This document shows positions 9,001-16,900 of a stretch of DNA of 34,272 nt, in pieces. The stretch is from Planctomyces sp. GTDB lineage: Bacteria > Planctomycetota > Planctomycetia > Planctomycetales > Planctomycetaceae. Both the position numbers and the translations under genes were made by a program. Below the pieces are notes generated by a model, which searched no databases, had not been told where the DNA came from, and saw only the letters and a list, made by a program, of their open reading frames with translations. Position 1 is the first letter of the stretch, and every line of letters begins with the position of its first letter. Where the stretch lies: the NCBI GenBank assembly GCA_005791255.1, contig SXXK01000082.1:1-34272 (forward strand), read 5' to 3'.

Positions 9001-9762
9001 GCCAACCGTGCCAATTCCGTTATCACCGACAGCACCAACGGTTCCGGAAACGTGCGTGCCGTGGCCGATAAAGTCCATGGGATCGGCATCGCCGTCCGCG
9101 AAGTCGTAGCCGTTGACATCGTCAATGTAACCGTTGGCATCGTCATCGATGCCATTTCCGGCGATTTCGTTGCTGTTGGTGTAGATGTTGGCGGCGAGGT
9201 CAGGATGGCGGTAGTCGGTGCCGCTGTCGACGATTGCGACCAGTACGGCTGGGCTTCCGGTTGTCTGATCCCATGCGGAATCGGCGTCCGTGTCGGCGTC
9301 GGGCCGTCCGGCAACCCCGTTGACAGACTGTCCGGTGTTTTCCATGGCCCACATACGGGAGTAATCAGGGTCATTGGGGGTGTTGGCCCATTCACCGATC
9401 CAGTTGGGTTCGGCATAGCGAACGCCGGGCTGGCCCTTCAGTTTTTCGATAGCCTGCGGTACGGTGACTCCGGCAGGCAGATTCACGAGGAAGACGCCAT
9501 AGTTACCCAGCGGGCGTACTTCTGAGCCTTCGAATGCGGTGGCGAGCTGCGGGCCTGAAGATTGATTGAGACTGAGGCGATCAACCCCGACGAGTACCTG
9601 GTCGGGTACGTACTGTGCGGAGAGGACAAGGCGTGCTTCGAGCGACTCAAGGCCAGCTCCGGCAGGCTGAGAGGACCGCGTCCGGCGTTTGCTTCCAGCA
9701 GTGGATTCCGTTCGAAACAGGTTCTGCAGCTTGCTGAAAATTCGGTTGTTTCTTGAACGCAT
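3076..9762 (-). CDS. Giant secreted subtilisin-family (S8) protease with Calx-beta, propeller, P-domain and Fn3-like modules
   Basis: A 2228-residue surface or secreted protein, numbered here from the ATG at 9762. An N-terminal LESLEARLVLSA (about 38-49) is the planctomycete export-type signature. The S8 peptidase has Asp179 (IVDSG), His234 (GHGTHVSG), oxyanion Asn325 (AAGNN) and Ser400 (GTSMASP), a complete triad. Six Calx-beta-like repeats follow between about 460 and 1753. The second contains a ~500-residue propeller-like insertion (about 598-1102) and the third a proprotein-convertase P-domain (about 1218-1360). Four Fn3-like repeats of ~92 residues occupy about 1754-2119, recurring as a WxxxxGATxYDLxV..YRxWVKA pattern. 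The ~110-residue tail has no recognised anchor. The start was chosen because AGGGA lies upstream and the basic leader follows it; an upstream ATG at 9840 is possible. The propeller and repeats suggest binding or adhesion besides proteolysis; the substrate is unknown. Confidence 0.9.
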   Translation of the reverse strand: MRSRNNRIFSKLQNLFRTESTAGSKRRTRSSQPAGAGLESLEARLVLSAQYVPDQVLVGVDRLSLNQSSGPQLATAFEGSEVRPLGNYGVFLVNLPAGVTVPQAIEKLKGQPGVRYAEPNWIGEWANTPNDPDYSRMWAMENTGQSVNGVAGRPDADTDADSAWDQTTGSPAVLVAIVDSGTDYRHPDLAANIYTNSNEIAGNGIDDDANGYIDDVNGYDFADGDADPMDFIGHGTHVSGTVGAVGDNGIGTVGVNWNVSILPSKIGFDFGGPITSAAIDALNYAVSMGAAVSNHSYTVFPTQALEDAIINARANNHIVVVAAGNNSSNNDFNPVYPASYPQDNIVVAAATDQNDGLAGFSNRGFNSVDIGAPGVNIWSTTPTAGSLFYGPDYDFSDGTSMASPMVAGAVAMLRSVSPSASYQTIIQALYDGADQLPSLFGRVSSGSRLNIDGALQQLKSVSMSISQSQISENDGAAAATVTIRKVTAPFNQAVTVTLVISDGTEAASGGLISRPVTIPAFQRQVTVPIDAVDDTLLDGTQQVIISIDYLGSEQDRVTLDVLDHETISVLATPDIVFEDAGPNAGTLTITRSNTDIFSPDRIVAVNNSLRFFDRAGQLQSSVAIPWPQGPRPAGQTVRDVAAMEDGKIAVFNGTSTVYISIYNPGDGSWAHQIVSNASASVSDTATGGLTVTGSYVFISDLETSAGDTYGLVRYDVSSGQIDRFGTKTFGPRLFGSTWPESDVYELDPVSGSVLRQFKTPAAGGGSAGLAFDGQYIWYIVDSSVNNLYKIDSVTGNVVDSFFVGSTSNSGFEGLAVMNGLIYLMDGFLTDDIVVYDPVLRTIVSVLNVDGINGGFGLDLSGGLAPNPARNSLYVSSTFSDTIYEISAKSGLILPKTDGSYRMWSSGEYWEGGIAVLRDEVYVGATAGGNKIRVFDLDGNYKRTIDQPFFFGLEALGGDGIDGLVDSTLRFRDVVAGFDGYIYALDVSGTEVGQFDPLTLQPISFFSLSTPVLTLATATGGDFFGGTATGEIIKFGRGGNELARIAANLGAIADIEVNVSGAVIVAEENGQFAYSDTTLTAVSEYASGSNRPAFASFGEHFTRNRGDLKVLLQNSDTSEISFALEVTIPEGQQTVVIPFDAIDDSERDGVQIVSITADIDSPTVFNPPLYVPGAETITVLDREQILVSVAADAVSESAGPNASVVTVSRSDINGPFDYVTEQTFSNPATYQLLDRATTWSPITVSSQISRIVDVNVTANFRHDWIGDLDVFLISPSGRRIELFSDLTTNERNMVSTVLDDEASLSIVEGNAPYTGRFMPEGRLSDYIGEEAQGIWYLEVIDDNVNDFGRLNGWSLNFKTVGLSPATVVLRSSDNSEAAFGNSDSRTITIPANQSTVSLSLDAVDDSLLDGVQSVTIAATSVNVIGLDLAADTILINDDEQLSFSLSGSSILENAASGAVQGTLTRFNSDLSAYTVQVLSSNTARLSFPGAQPDGSLLVTFPAGQQSVSFNLLPVDNSTIDGNQTVSITVVAPEYGPSQSLNITVIDVEPQIVLTQPSQSTLFENDGSFVMNVRRANTTDFSSDLTVNLSVSGDPTAVSLPLQVVIPAGFAATDVIVILNDDTLLGDRSIVINGISAGTISGALPLTILDHETVQLSLSRTSVLENAGINGAAGTVTRTNTDNGLPLVVNLFSSDITELSVPVTVTIPAGLASVSFAVTAVNDPDLDGPQQVVVSASATGYQSSAVNVTVLDHEPPVISAPAATTTAPRPTITWNLIPGATSYDLQIAAVSAGINTFIVKSGLTVNSFTPSENLGIGLYRVWVKAYDQFEIPGFWSTPREFFVQTAPAITAPVQTGNIAASAFPEISWTAVADAARYHLWVNNLTTGKAQVINVTDLVTTSFKSDVNLGPGSYRAFVKAFNAKNEGGVWSLAKDFTVLAPPVISLPTAGSSFDRTPTFSWIATLGAKYYDLYVSDAATKAVVLRNQAISGTSFTSTRDFAFGNYEMWMRTVGTTHVSPWSAVRRFSIGAPPTITSPVASSRVAGRTNFTWTAVGDTEKYELWVAPASSPQQAVIRLTNLTTTSFTPASSIPAGIYRVWVKAVSIMGESTAWSAGVTFTVAATEIERPATPLPAAPLRTNLALLETPAQNRRQQTVATKQVPSQDEFNTVAVTEATTKPAAAIIPRAADTVDHSSVDSIMEQWDAADWWLAADLTASADPSATADRSRRRI
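3406..4503 (-). repeat. Four diverged ~92-residue Fn3-like repeats in the protease C-terminus
   Basis: About 275 bp per unit. Each unit encodes the same skeleton: an initial PxITxPxxxS, then FxWxxVxGAxxYxLWV, then TTSFTPSxxLxxGxYRxWVKA, ending WSxxxxFTV. The copies have diverged at the DNA level, so recombination between them is not obvious. Confidence 0.75.
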
Positions 9763-10171
9763 AACTGGAAAGTCCCTGAAGCGGCTTTGAGAAAACATTC
9801 GCCCGCGATTGCATCCAGACGAACCAGTCTGAGAAACCAAACGGGCTTAGTCGGAGCGCACCTTCTTCCTGACACGGAGTGCTTCGACCTTGCGGACACA
9901 GGCAATCAGTATTTCCCGGATTTTTCGGGCTGTGACGGCGATCGGTTCGCAGGCAGGCAGGTCGGAGACCCCCTCAGAATCCTCAGAGTGGTGGGTGGCA
10001 GTCAACCGTGTTTGAAGAAAACTCGGTGCAGTTTACCTGAATTCCGCAGACGAAACCGCTGGTGCCAGACTTGCGGGGAATGAGATTTCGGCGGTGTGAC
10101 GGGCCGCAGGATGGTGGCTGACGGCCTTGTTAGTGTTCTCTTGTACACTTAATTTGGGGGTGTTGATTGCA
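9763..10171. other. 409-bp non-coding gap upstream of the protease gene
   Basis: No convincing gene is seen on either strand. The gap separates the end of the cytochrome gene from the start of the protease, both minus strand, and must hold the protease promoter. A possible minus-strand TTGACT box at about 10000 has no good -10 partner. A short repeated CCTCAGA pair lies near 9975-9990. No terminator with a T-run was seen for the cytochrome gene. Confidence 0.5.
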
Positions 10172-11497
10172 TCAGGGAGGTGTGACGAGATCAGGCTGGC
10201 CGTCGGCTGGTGCCGGTTCCGGTTGTTCGAAGGGGAGTGCTTTGAGGAATTCGACGAGGTCGTTGATTTCGGAGGGTGTGAGCTGGCTGGTTTTCCCGTG
10301 CTGATCTTTGGGGTTGGCGGTGGTGAGGACGTCGTGGAGAGTGGCGGCGTGTCCGTGGTGCAGGTAGGGGGCGCTGCGATAGATTCCGAGGAGCGTGGGT
10401 GTGTCATAGCGAGGCCCCATGAGTTCTGAGGGGTCGTCGTTGCCGGTACCGACATTGTGGAGTCTGAGCTGATCCGGGGGTGCGGGCTGTGAGTCGGAGT
10501 AGAGTGGGCCTGTGTGGCAGGTGGCGCAGCCGGTTTTTTCGGAGTGGAAGATGAGCTGTCCGCGTTTGGCCGCTTCAGTAAGGCCCTGTTTGGCGTAGGG
10601 GCTGAGGGTGAAGGAGTGTGAGTTGGTATAGGCGGCAAGTGCATCGAGTGCAGTGCTGCGTCCGGCGATGGGTTCCGCCAGGGCCTCGGGCAGAGTCCCC
10701 TGGAGGAGTCCCCTGCCCTGCATGAGTTTGCCGCGGATGGTATGTTCGAAGTCGTGGACTTCGTCGCGGTCGGCGGACCAGTGGAGTGGGTGAGTCGAGG
10801 CGAGTCCGTTCATGGGCTGTGTATTTCGCAGTCCCTCGGGTTGTTGCCAGGTGCGTCCATCGGCATCTCCGTCGGGGTGGCAGCTGGAGCAGGAGATCCA
10901 GCCGCGTGAGGTCATGGGTGGCAGAGCGGTGTAGAACAGTTTTTTCCCGAGCAGCAGTGATTCGTCGAGGGGGCATTTTGTGACGGCGACTCGTCCGAGT
11001 TCGCGTCCGTCCTGCAGGCTGAAGGCGACGACATTGAAGTCGAGGGCATTGCAGACGAGGACAGCGGAGCCATCGGGCGAGCAGCGGACAGCGCGGGGGT
11101 TATTTCCGAGCTGCAGTGCGGCTTTGAAGTCGAGTTCGCCGTGGTTGTCGGTGATATTGAGCAGGTACATGTCGTTTGTGCCGGCGAAGGCGACGCAGAG
11201 TGTGCGTCCGTCGGGTGTGACGTCGCAGTCCCACGGGTTGGCGGTGACTCGAGTACCGCGGATTGTGTCCAGGGGGACTCGGATGCGAGTTCCTGCTGCG
11301 GGTCCGGTGAGTCTGGCGACGGAGACGTAGGGGAAGATGGAGCCATTGCCGTGTGCTGCGGTGACTCGCGAGCGGATGTGGGTGAACCAGGCGCGGTCAG
11401 CGGAGGGGGCGATAACGATCTGTCGGGCGAGGTTGTCGGTGGAGGCTGGTTCGAAGGTTTGCTGGACGGTGCCGTCGGTGGTGCTGACGCGGAGCAC
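10172..11497 (-). CDS. Beta-propeller plus di-heme cytochrome c domain (C-terminal half of the interrupted gene)
   Basis: The longest start available after the TAG is GTG at 11497, giving 441 residues. Residues 1-190 are further propeller blades (NPRAVRCSPDGSAVLVCNA and similar). Heme sites are CSSCH at 203-207 and CATCH at 324-328, inside a MauG/di-heme peroxidase-like domain with a YDTPTLLGIYRSAPYLHHG segment and the LTPSEINDLVEFLKALP end typical of the family. Such enzymes act in the periplasm, where heme is attached. This half has no signal peptide, so if translated alone from GTG it should not be matured. The C-terminal tail is Pro-rich. The product needs the upstream half to make sense. 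Confidence 0.75.
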   Translation of the reverse strand: MLRVSTTDGTVQQTFEPASTDNLARQIVIAPSADRAWFTHIRSRVTAAHGNGSIFPYVSVARLTGPAAGTRIRVPLDTIRGTRVTANPWDCDVTPDGRTLCVAFAGTNDMYLLNITDNHGELDFKAALQLGNNPRAVRCSPDGSAVLVCNALDFNVVAFSLQDGRELGRVAVTKCPLDESLLLGKKLFYTALPPMTSRGWISCSSCHPDGDADGRTWQQPEGLRNTQPMNGLASTHPLHWSADRDEVHDFEHTIRGKLMQGRGLLQGTLPEALAEPIAGRSTALDALAAYTNSHSFTLSPYAKQGLTEAAKRGQLIFHSEKTGCATCHTGPLYSDSQPAPPDQLRLHNVGTGNDDPSELMGPRYDTPTLLGIYRSAPYLHHGHAATLHDVLTTANPKDQHGKTSQLTPSEINDLVEFLKALPFEQPEPAPADGQPDLVTPP

Positions 11498-11509
11498 TTT
11501 TGAGGTGAG

Positions 11510-12031
11510 CTATTCGGTGGTGAGAAGGAATTTCTGATCGGGTGAGAGTGCGAGTCCGCGGAGCATGGAGCCGACCTGCCAGGTCTTGCGGATGGCTCCA
11601 TCGGCGGGATTGATGTCGAGAATCTGCCCGGGGTATTCGAGGGTGGCGAACAGCCGGGTCCCGTCGCTGGAGCTGACGATTCCGTAGGGTTCGTCGAAGA
11701 CGGGGACGCGGCGGGTGATGTTGCCGGCGGTGGCATCGAGAATGACGATTTCGTCGGTGCCGTAAATGCAGCAGGCGAGGCTGCCGGATTTGCCGATCCA
11801 GGCGACGCCTTCGGGGTGCAGTCCGACGGGGATTTCGTGCAGCAGTTTCAGGTCGGGCCATGTGACGATGGAGACAGTGCCGCTGTCGCGATTGGAGCAG
11901 GCGACGAGCGAGCCATCGGCGTTGAAGTTCAGCAGTCCGGCGGAGCGGGTTTGTGCATGTGCGACGCGGGGGCTGGTGAAGGCCGTGATGAGCAGCAGCA
12001 ACGGGAGCAGGAGGCGATGTCGCGTCAGCAT
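11510..12031 (-). CDS. Exported beta-propeller fragment (N-terminal half of the interrupted cytochrome gene)
   Basis: 173 residues. A clear Sec signal peptide (MLTRHRLLLPLLLLITAF, cleavage probably after AHA near residue 26) is followed by YVTN/NHL-like propeller blades: SLVACSNRDSGTVSIVT, LHPEGVAWIGKSGSLAC, EPYGIVSSSDGTRLFAT and LRGLALSPDQKFLLTTE. Each is the usual xGxxxSxDGxxLxVT blade motif, so the protein stops in mid-propeller at TAG 11510-11512. Alone it has no heme site and only about half a propeller, and is unlikely to fold into a working enzyme. The methyltransferase gene ends 51 bp upstream on the same strand, so the two may be co-transcribed. Confidence 0.7.
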   Translation of the reverse strand: MLTRHRLLLPLLLLITAFTSPRVAHAQTRSAGLLNFNADGSLVACSNRDSGTVSIVTWPDLKLLHEIPVGLHPEGVAWIGKSGSLACCIYGTDEIVILDATAGNITRRVPVFDEPYGIVSSSDGTRLFATLEYPGQILDINPADGAIRKTWQVGSMLRGLALSPDQKFLLTTE

Positions 12032-12082
12032 ATGTGGGCTCGCTGTGGATTCAGTTTTGGCGGAGCAGATGTGTGCAGTGTA

Positions 12083-13057
12083 TCATGGGTTGGGCAGGTT
12101 TTGGACTGAGCGGATGCCGGTCACGTTGACTCCGCTTCCGGGCAGGAGGTTCCAGAGCCAGAGCTGGCGGTACCACGAATTGGTTTTTTCGGGGGGCAGT
12201 TCCGTGATGTCCGTGAAGCCGGCGGCGTGGAACCAGTCTGTGAGTTCTTTGGCGGTGTGGTGGTGCTGGTAGCGTGGTGCCCACCAGTCCCAGGTGTCGC
12301 AGACGCGATTCTGGTAGCAGGGGTGGGCGCTGAAGCAGATGATTTTGTTGAGTGTGCGATTGATGAGCGGAATGCCACCGAGGACAGCGCCGAGGTGGCA
12401 GAGCGGGAGGAGGATGTATTTGGGTAGTCTTGTTGTGACAGAGCGGAGGGAGGAGTTGATGATTTCCTGCCACCATTGATTGCGGCGGTAGAGCCAGACG
12501 GACATTCGTCCGCCGGGGCGTACGAGTTTTGCGACGGAGTTGAAAACGGTTTGGGTATGGGCGTCATGATGCATGACTCCGATGGAGAACACGAAATCGA
12601 AGGAGGCTGGGGGCAGGGGGAGTTGTTTGAGGTCGGCCTGGAGGAAGCGGACGTTGGGGAGGTGCTGGCAGAGTGAGGCGGCTTTATCGACAGCGCGGGA
12701 GTGGTCGGCGGCGGTGACGAGTGCGCCGGCGTTGCCGCAGAGCAGAGCGTAGCGTCCGCCGCCGCAGCCGGCGTCGAGGACTGTGAGGCCGTGGAGGGAT
12801 TCCGGGGCGACGCCGGTTTTTGCCTGGAATGTGGCGTGATCTTCGGATTCGTGTGCGACGTCAAAGCGGGTCCATTGAAAGCCGAAGGATTCGAGGTGCA
12901 GATCGGAGACGAAGCGTGGTATGCCGTTGACGACGGGGGCGACGACTGTGCCGTTGGTGTTGATGAGAGCGGAGCCATCGCTGCGCTGCTGCAGCGGGGT
13001 TTTGGAGCCGGGTTGCTGCAGCGGGGGGTGTTGGGGAGGCCGTTCTGGCTGGTTCAT
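12083..13057 (-). CDS. Class I SAM-dependent methyltransferase
   Basis: A 324-residue cytosolic enzyme. An N-terminal segment with VVNGIPRFV and then ESFGFQWTRFD (about 42-65) matches the lead-in seen in many UbiE/Methyltransf_11 proteins. SAM motif I is VLDAGCGGGRYALL (about 93-106), and the acidic loop is VTAADHSRAV. Post-motif FDFVFSIGVMHH and LVRPGGRMSVWLYRRNQWW complete the Rossmann methyltransferase. The substrate is not evident; the ESFGFQW type often acts on sugars, lipids or small metabolites. The start at 13057 was chosen over 13204 because the longer version adds a Pro/Arg-rich leader unlike the family and would run into the region upstream of aroH. It is divergent from aroH with 215 bp between starts. 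Confidence 0.85.
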   Translation of the reverse strand: MNQPERPPQHPPLQQPGSKTPLQQRSDGSALINTNGTVVAPVVNGIPRFVSDLHLESFGFQWTRFDVAHESEDHATFQAKTGVAPESLHGLTVLDAGCGGGRYALLCGNAGALVTAADHSRAVDKAASLCQHLPNVRFLQADLKQLPLPPASFDFVFSIGVMHHDAHTQTVFNSVAKLVRPGGRMSVWLYRRNQWWQEIINSSLRSVTTRLPKYILLPLCHLGAVLGGIPLINRTLNKIICFSAHPCYQNRVCDTWDWWAPRYQHHHTAKELTDWFHAAGFTDITELPPEKTNSWYRQLWLWNLLPGSGVNVTGIRSVQNLPNP

Positions 13058-13272
13058 GGTTCGGTCTGCGGGATTCCGAGTGCGTGTGTTGGGTGTGATT
13101 TTCCATGTCTGAGAAGTGGCTGGCAAGCGGTGCTGAGGGGGAGTGGCGGGATTTGCAGGAAATCGGGGTTTTTGGGGAGTTGGCCGTGAGAGCGGGATTC
13201 GCACTTGCGGTGGAGCGCGGATTCATCAGAATTCGGGGCGAGCGGGTCAGTAGTCAGTATGTGGAGCAGCAG

Positions 13273-13644
13273 ATGGGTGTGCGCGGGATTCGAGGGGCGA
13301 TTACTGTATCGGAGGATACTCCGGATCAGATCCGAGGTGCAGCGAAGGAGCTGATGGAGGAGATTCTGAAGCGGAACGGGATCACGAATTTTGATGACGT
13401 GATTTCGGCGGTGTTTACGACAACGCAGGATCTGATCTCGGCGTTTCCGGCGGAGGCAGCGCGTGCGCTGGGGATGAATTTTGTTCCGCTGTTGTGTGCG
13501 CAGGAGATTCCGGTTCCCGGCTCGATGGCTCGCTGTCTGCGAATTTTGCTGCACGTGAATACGGAGTTGTCTCCGCGGGACATTGAGCATGTGTACCTGC
13601 GGGACGCGCAGCGGCTGCGTCCGGATCTGAAGAGTGCTCAGTAG
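13273..13644 (+). CDS. aroH: Chorismate mutase, AroH class
   Basis: Converts chorismate to prephenate for Phe and Tyr synthesis. The 123-residue protein follows the Bacillus subtilis monofunctional enzyme position for position: Arg7 (GVRGIRGAI), Cys75 and Glu78 (LLCAQE), Arg90, Tyr108 (HVYL) and Arg116 (RLRPDL) all fall at the classical active-site numbers, and the protein ends just past RPDL as usual. Start 13273 has GGAG 6 nt upstream. A longer frame from 13105 would add 56 residues without family similarity. It is a single gene, divergent from the methyltransferase and followed by a 258-bp gap without a clear terminator. Confidence 0.95.
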   Translation: MGVRGIRGAITVSEDTPDQIRGAAKELMEEILKRNGITNFDDVISAVFTTTQDLISAFPAEAARALGMNFVPLLCAQEIPVPGSMARCLRILLHVNTELSPRDIEHVYLRDAQRLRPDLKSAQ

Positions 13645-13902
13645 TGAATTTTTCGGCGATTTCGGGCAGGAATGCCTGTTGCGGGAGTTTTGTGCCCGGC
13701 GTCCGGATGGACCGTTTTTTCCCGATTGTCCGCAAAAACCGACACAGTTTCGCACTGTGAAGGCCGCGGATATGGGATTTTTGCCCGTGACCCGGTATTC
13801 TGAATGCGGCAGCCCGCGATGTCTGTCTGCCGAAGATTCCTGCTGATGCCGTGCCTGGCCGAATTTCTTTTTCACACGGTTTAATTCCCACAGTATTCAA
13901 TA

Positions 13903-16900
13903 ATGGACTCAGACGTGAATTCCAAAGGTTTTCAAGTGCTGCGGGCGCTGGTTTGCTGTTTGTTCCTGACGGCTCCGGCTGCTGCCGCTGATCTGCAGCT
14001 GTTGTTTATGGGGGACAATGGTCATCATCGTCCGGCGGAGCGTTTTCACGAGCTGGCTCCTGTCCTGGAGTCTCGTGGCATCCGCTTGAAGTACACGGAC
14101 CGCATGGAGGATCTGACGCCTGAGGTCCTGCGTCAGTTTGACGGTCTGGTGCTGTATGCGAACATCGATCGGATTGAGGACGCGCAGGCGCAGGCCGTGC
14201 TGGATTTTGTCTCGGGCGGTAAAGGGTTTGTGCCATTGCACTGTGCCACTTTTTGCTGGCGGAACAATCCGCAGATGGTGCAGTTGATGGGTGCGCAGTT
14301 TCAGCGGCATGGTGGTCAGGTCTTTGGGACTCAGATTGCGGCTCCGCAGCATCCGATCATGCAGGGATTTGGTGGTTTCACAAGCTGGGACGAAACGTAC
14401 ATACATCATCTGCACAACGAGCAGAACCGTGAAGTTCTGGAGTATCGTCTGGAGGGTGAGCAGGCTGAGGGTCAGGATCGTGAGCCGTGGACGTGGACGC
14501 GGACTCATGGGAAAGGCCGGGTGTTCTACACTGCGTGGGGGCATGATCAGCGTACGTGGACGAATGCAGGTTTTTCGAATCTTGTGGAGCGAGGAATTCG
14601 CTGGTCCTGCGGTGGTGACGTCAGTGTTGTGCCGGCGTTTACGGATCGGGACGCGTGGTCGATTCCGGCGATGACGGAGCTGCGAAAAGATGTGGCTCCA
14701 TTTGAATACGTGGACGTCGGGCCAAAGATCCCGAATTATACTCCGGGGCGTCAGTGGGGTGTCCAGGGGTCTCCAAGGACAACGATGCAGCAGCCGTTGT
14801 CAGTTGAAGAGTCGATGAAGCACTATGTCACTCCACAGGGCATGTCGCTGCGACTGTACGCTGACGAGCGCAATTTTGTGGCCAAGCCGATTTCGATGAA
14901 CTGGGACGAGCGTGGTCGGCTGTGGATTTGTGAGACTGTGGATTATCCGAACGAGCTGGGGCAGAATCGGGACCGCATTCGGATCTGCGAGGATACTGAC
15001 GGCGACCATGTGGCGGACCGTTTTACGGTGTTTGCTGAGGGGTTATCGATTCCGACGGCGATCATGATTTACCGTGGCGGTGCCGTGGTTCAGAACGCAA
15101 CGGAGACGATTTATCTGAAGGATACGGACGGCGATGACAAGGCCGATCTGAAGAAGGTTCTGATCACGGGCTGGGGAGCCGGGGATACTCATGGGGGCGT
15201 GAGCAATTTCCGTTACGGTCTGGACAACTGGATCTGGTCGATGCAGGGATACAACGACAGCAGTCCGCAGTATGGTCCTGAGGGGGCAAAGAAGTCGGCT
15301 GATTCGTTCCGTCAGGGTTTCTGGCGTTTTCGCCTGTCGAATACGGATCCTCCGGAAGTGACGGATCTGGAGTTTGTGCGATCGACCAACAACAACACAT
15401 GGGGTCTGGGCATCAGTGAAGAGGGTTTGATTTTTGGATCAACGGCGAATCACAATCCCAGTACGTTCATGCCGATAGCCAACCGATACTACGAGAAGGT
15501 GCGTGGCTGGGCGGCCAGTGACATTGGCACCATCGCTGATACTCATTTGTTCAAACCGGTCACTGAAAACGTGCGTCAGGTGGATCAGTTCGGCGGGTAT
15601 ACCGCGGGAGCGGGTCATGCGCTGTATACGGCTCGGACGTTTCCGCAGCAGTGGTGGAATCGGACAGCATTTGTGTGTGAGCCGACCGGGCATTTGGTGG
15701 GCACGTTTGTGCTGCGTCGGGACGGCACGGGGTACAAGTCCACCAGTCCGAACAATCTGATAGCGAGTGACGATGAGTGGGCGTCACCGATTATGGCGGA
15801 GGTTGGTCCGGACGGTGCTGTGTGGGTTATTGACTGGTACAACTACATCATCCAGCACAATCCGACTCCGCAGGGTTTCAAAACGGGTCGCGGGAATGCT
15901 TATGAAAGTGATTTGCGGGACCAGAAGCGTGGTCGGATTTACCGTGTGGTACCGACTGGCGTGGTTGCCGGCGGTGGAGCGACTGACGTGCTTCATGGCT
16001 GGCAGTCGCTGGCGGGTCTGAATGTGCTGCAACTGGTGGATGTGCTGCGTCATCCTTCGATGATGTGGCGTCTGCAGGCTCAGCGTCTGCTGGTGGAGCG
16101 TGCCGATGTGTCGGCGGTACCGCACCTGGTGCAGCTGGTATCTGATGCGGGAGTGGATGAGGTTGGATTGAATGTCGGGGCGATACATGCGCTGTGGGTG
16201 CTGCAGTCTTTGCAGCCGGACGGCGACGGCTGGCTGCAGGCTGCGGTGGGTGCGCTGGGGCATTCTTCGGCGGGTGTCCGCAGGAATGCGTTGGCGGTGC
16301 TGTCGCAATTTCCGGCTGGTCAGGAGCAGTTGCTGCGAGCCGGAGCATTGACGAAGGACGCTGATGCTCAGGTGCGTCTGCAGGGATTGCTGTCGCTGGC
16401 TGAGATGCCGGCTGCTGTCGAGGCGGGTCGGCTGGTGGCGGCTGCTGTGCTGCGACCGAATGCTGATCTGTGGGAGAGTGATGCGGTGACGTGTGCGGCG
16501 GCCGTGCAGGCGTTGCCATTTCTGAAGGCGCTGTCTGCGGATGAGTCTGCTGCCGGGGCTCCGCTGTCGGCTGCGGCGGTGCGCACGGCGGCGATTGTGT
16601 CCGAGCATATTGCGAGGGGGCGTCCTTCCGTGGAGCAGATGCAGGAGCTGCTGAGCGGTCTGAAGTCTGCGCCACCGCAGCTGGCTGAGGTGGTGGTCCG
16701 TGGTCTGGCGGAGGGCTGGCCGAAGGATCATCGGATTGTGGCGACGAAGGAGCTGGAGTCCGGTCTGACGGCACTGCTGGAGCGTGTTCCGGCGGGTGGT
16801 CGGGGCAAGCTGCTGCAGCTGGCGAGTCTGTGTGGTTCGAAGGCATTGGAGTCTTATGCAAAAGAGATTATTGATTCGCTGCTGAAGGTGGTGGCGGATG

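Larger units (their letters stand above)
10172..12031 (-). pseudogene. Propeller / di-heme cytochrome c gene interrupted by an in-frame TAG
   Basis: The reading frame that starts at 12031 meets TAG at 11510-11512 and stays open in the same frame from there to the stop at 10172. Read through, it gives a ~619-residue protein: signal peptide, YVTN-type beta-propeller, and a MauG/cytochrome-c-peroxidase-like domain with two CxxCH. The propeller pattern continues smoothly across the stop (LLTTE, stop, LTSKVLRVSTTDG), and a single base change to TAT or TAC would restore Tyr. The likeliest reading is a nonsense mutation or a sequencing error; read-through is the alternative. The two halves are described separately. 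Confidence 0.75.

Noticed and set aside
13058-13204. Longer methyltransferase start
   Set aside because: The extra 49 residues are Pro/Arg/Thr-rich and non-homologous, and would reach past the start of the longer aroH frame.
13105-13272. Longer aroH start
   Set aside because: Adds 56 residues with no family similarity, while the shorter form reproduces the classical active-site numbering and has GGAG at the right distance.
13701-13720. Terminator after aroH (GTCC/GGAC then T6)
   Set aside because: The stem is only 4 bp and the T-run starts two bases after it; too weak to call.
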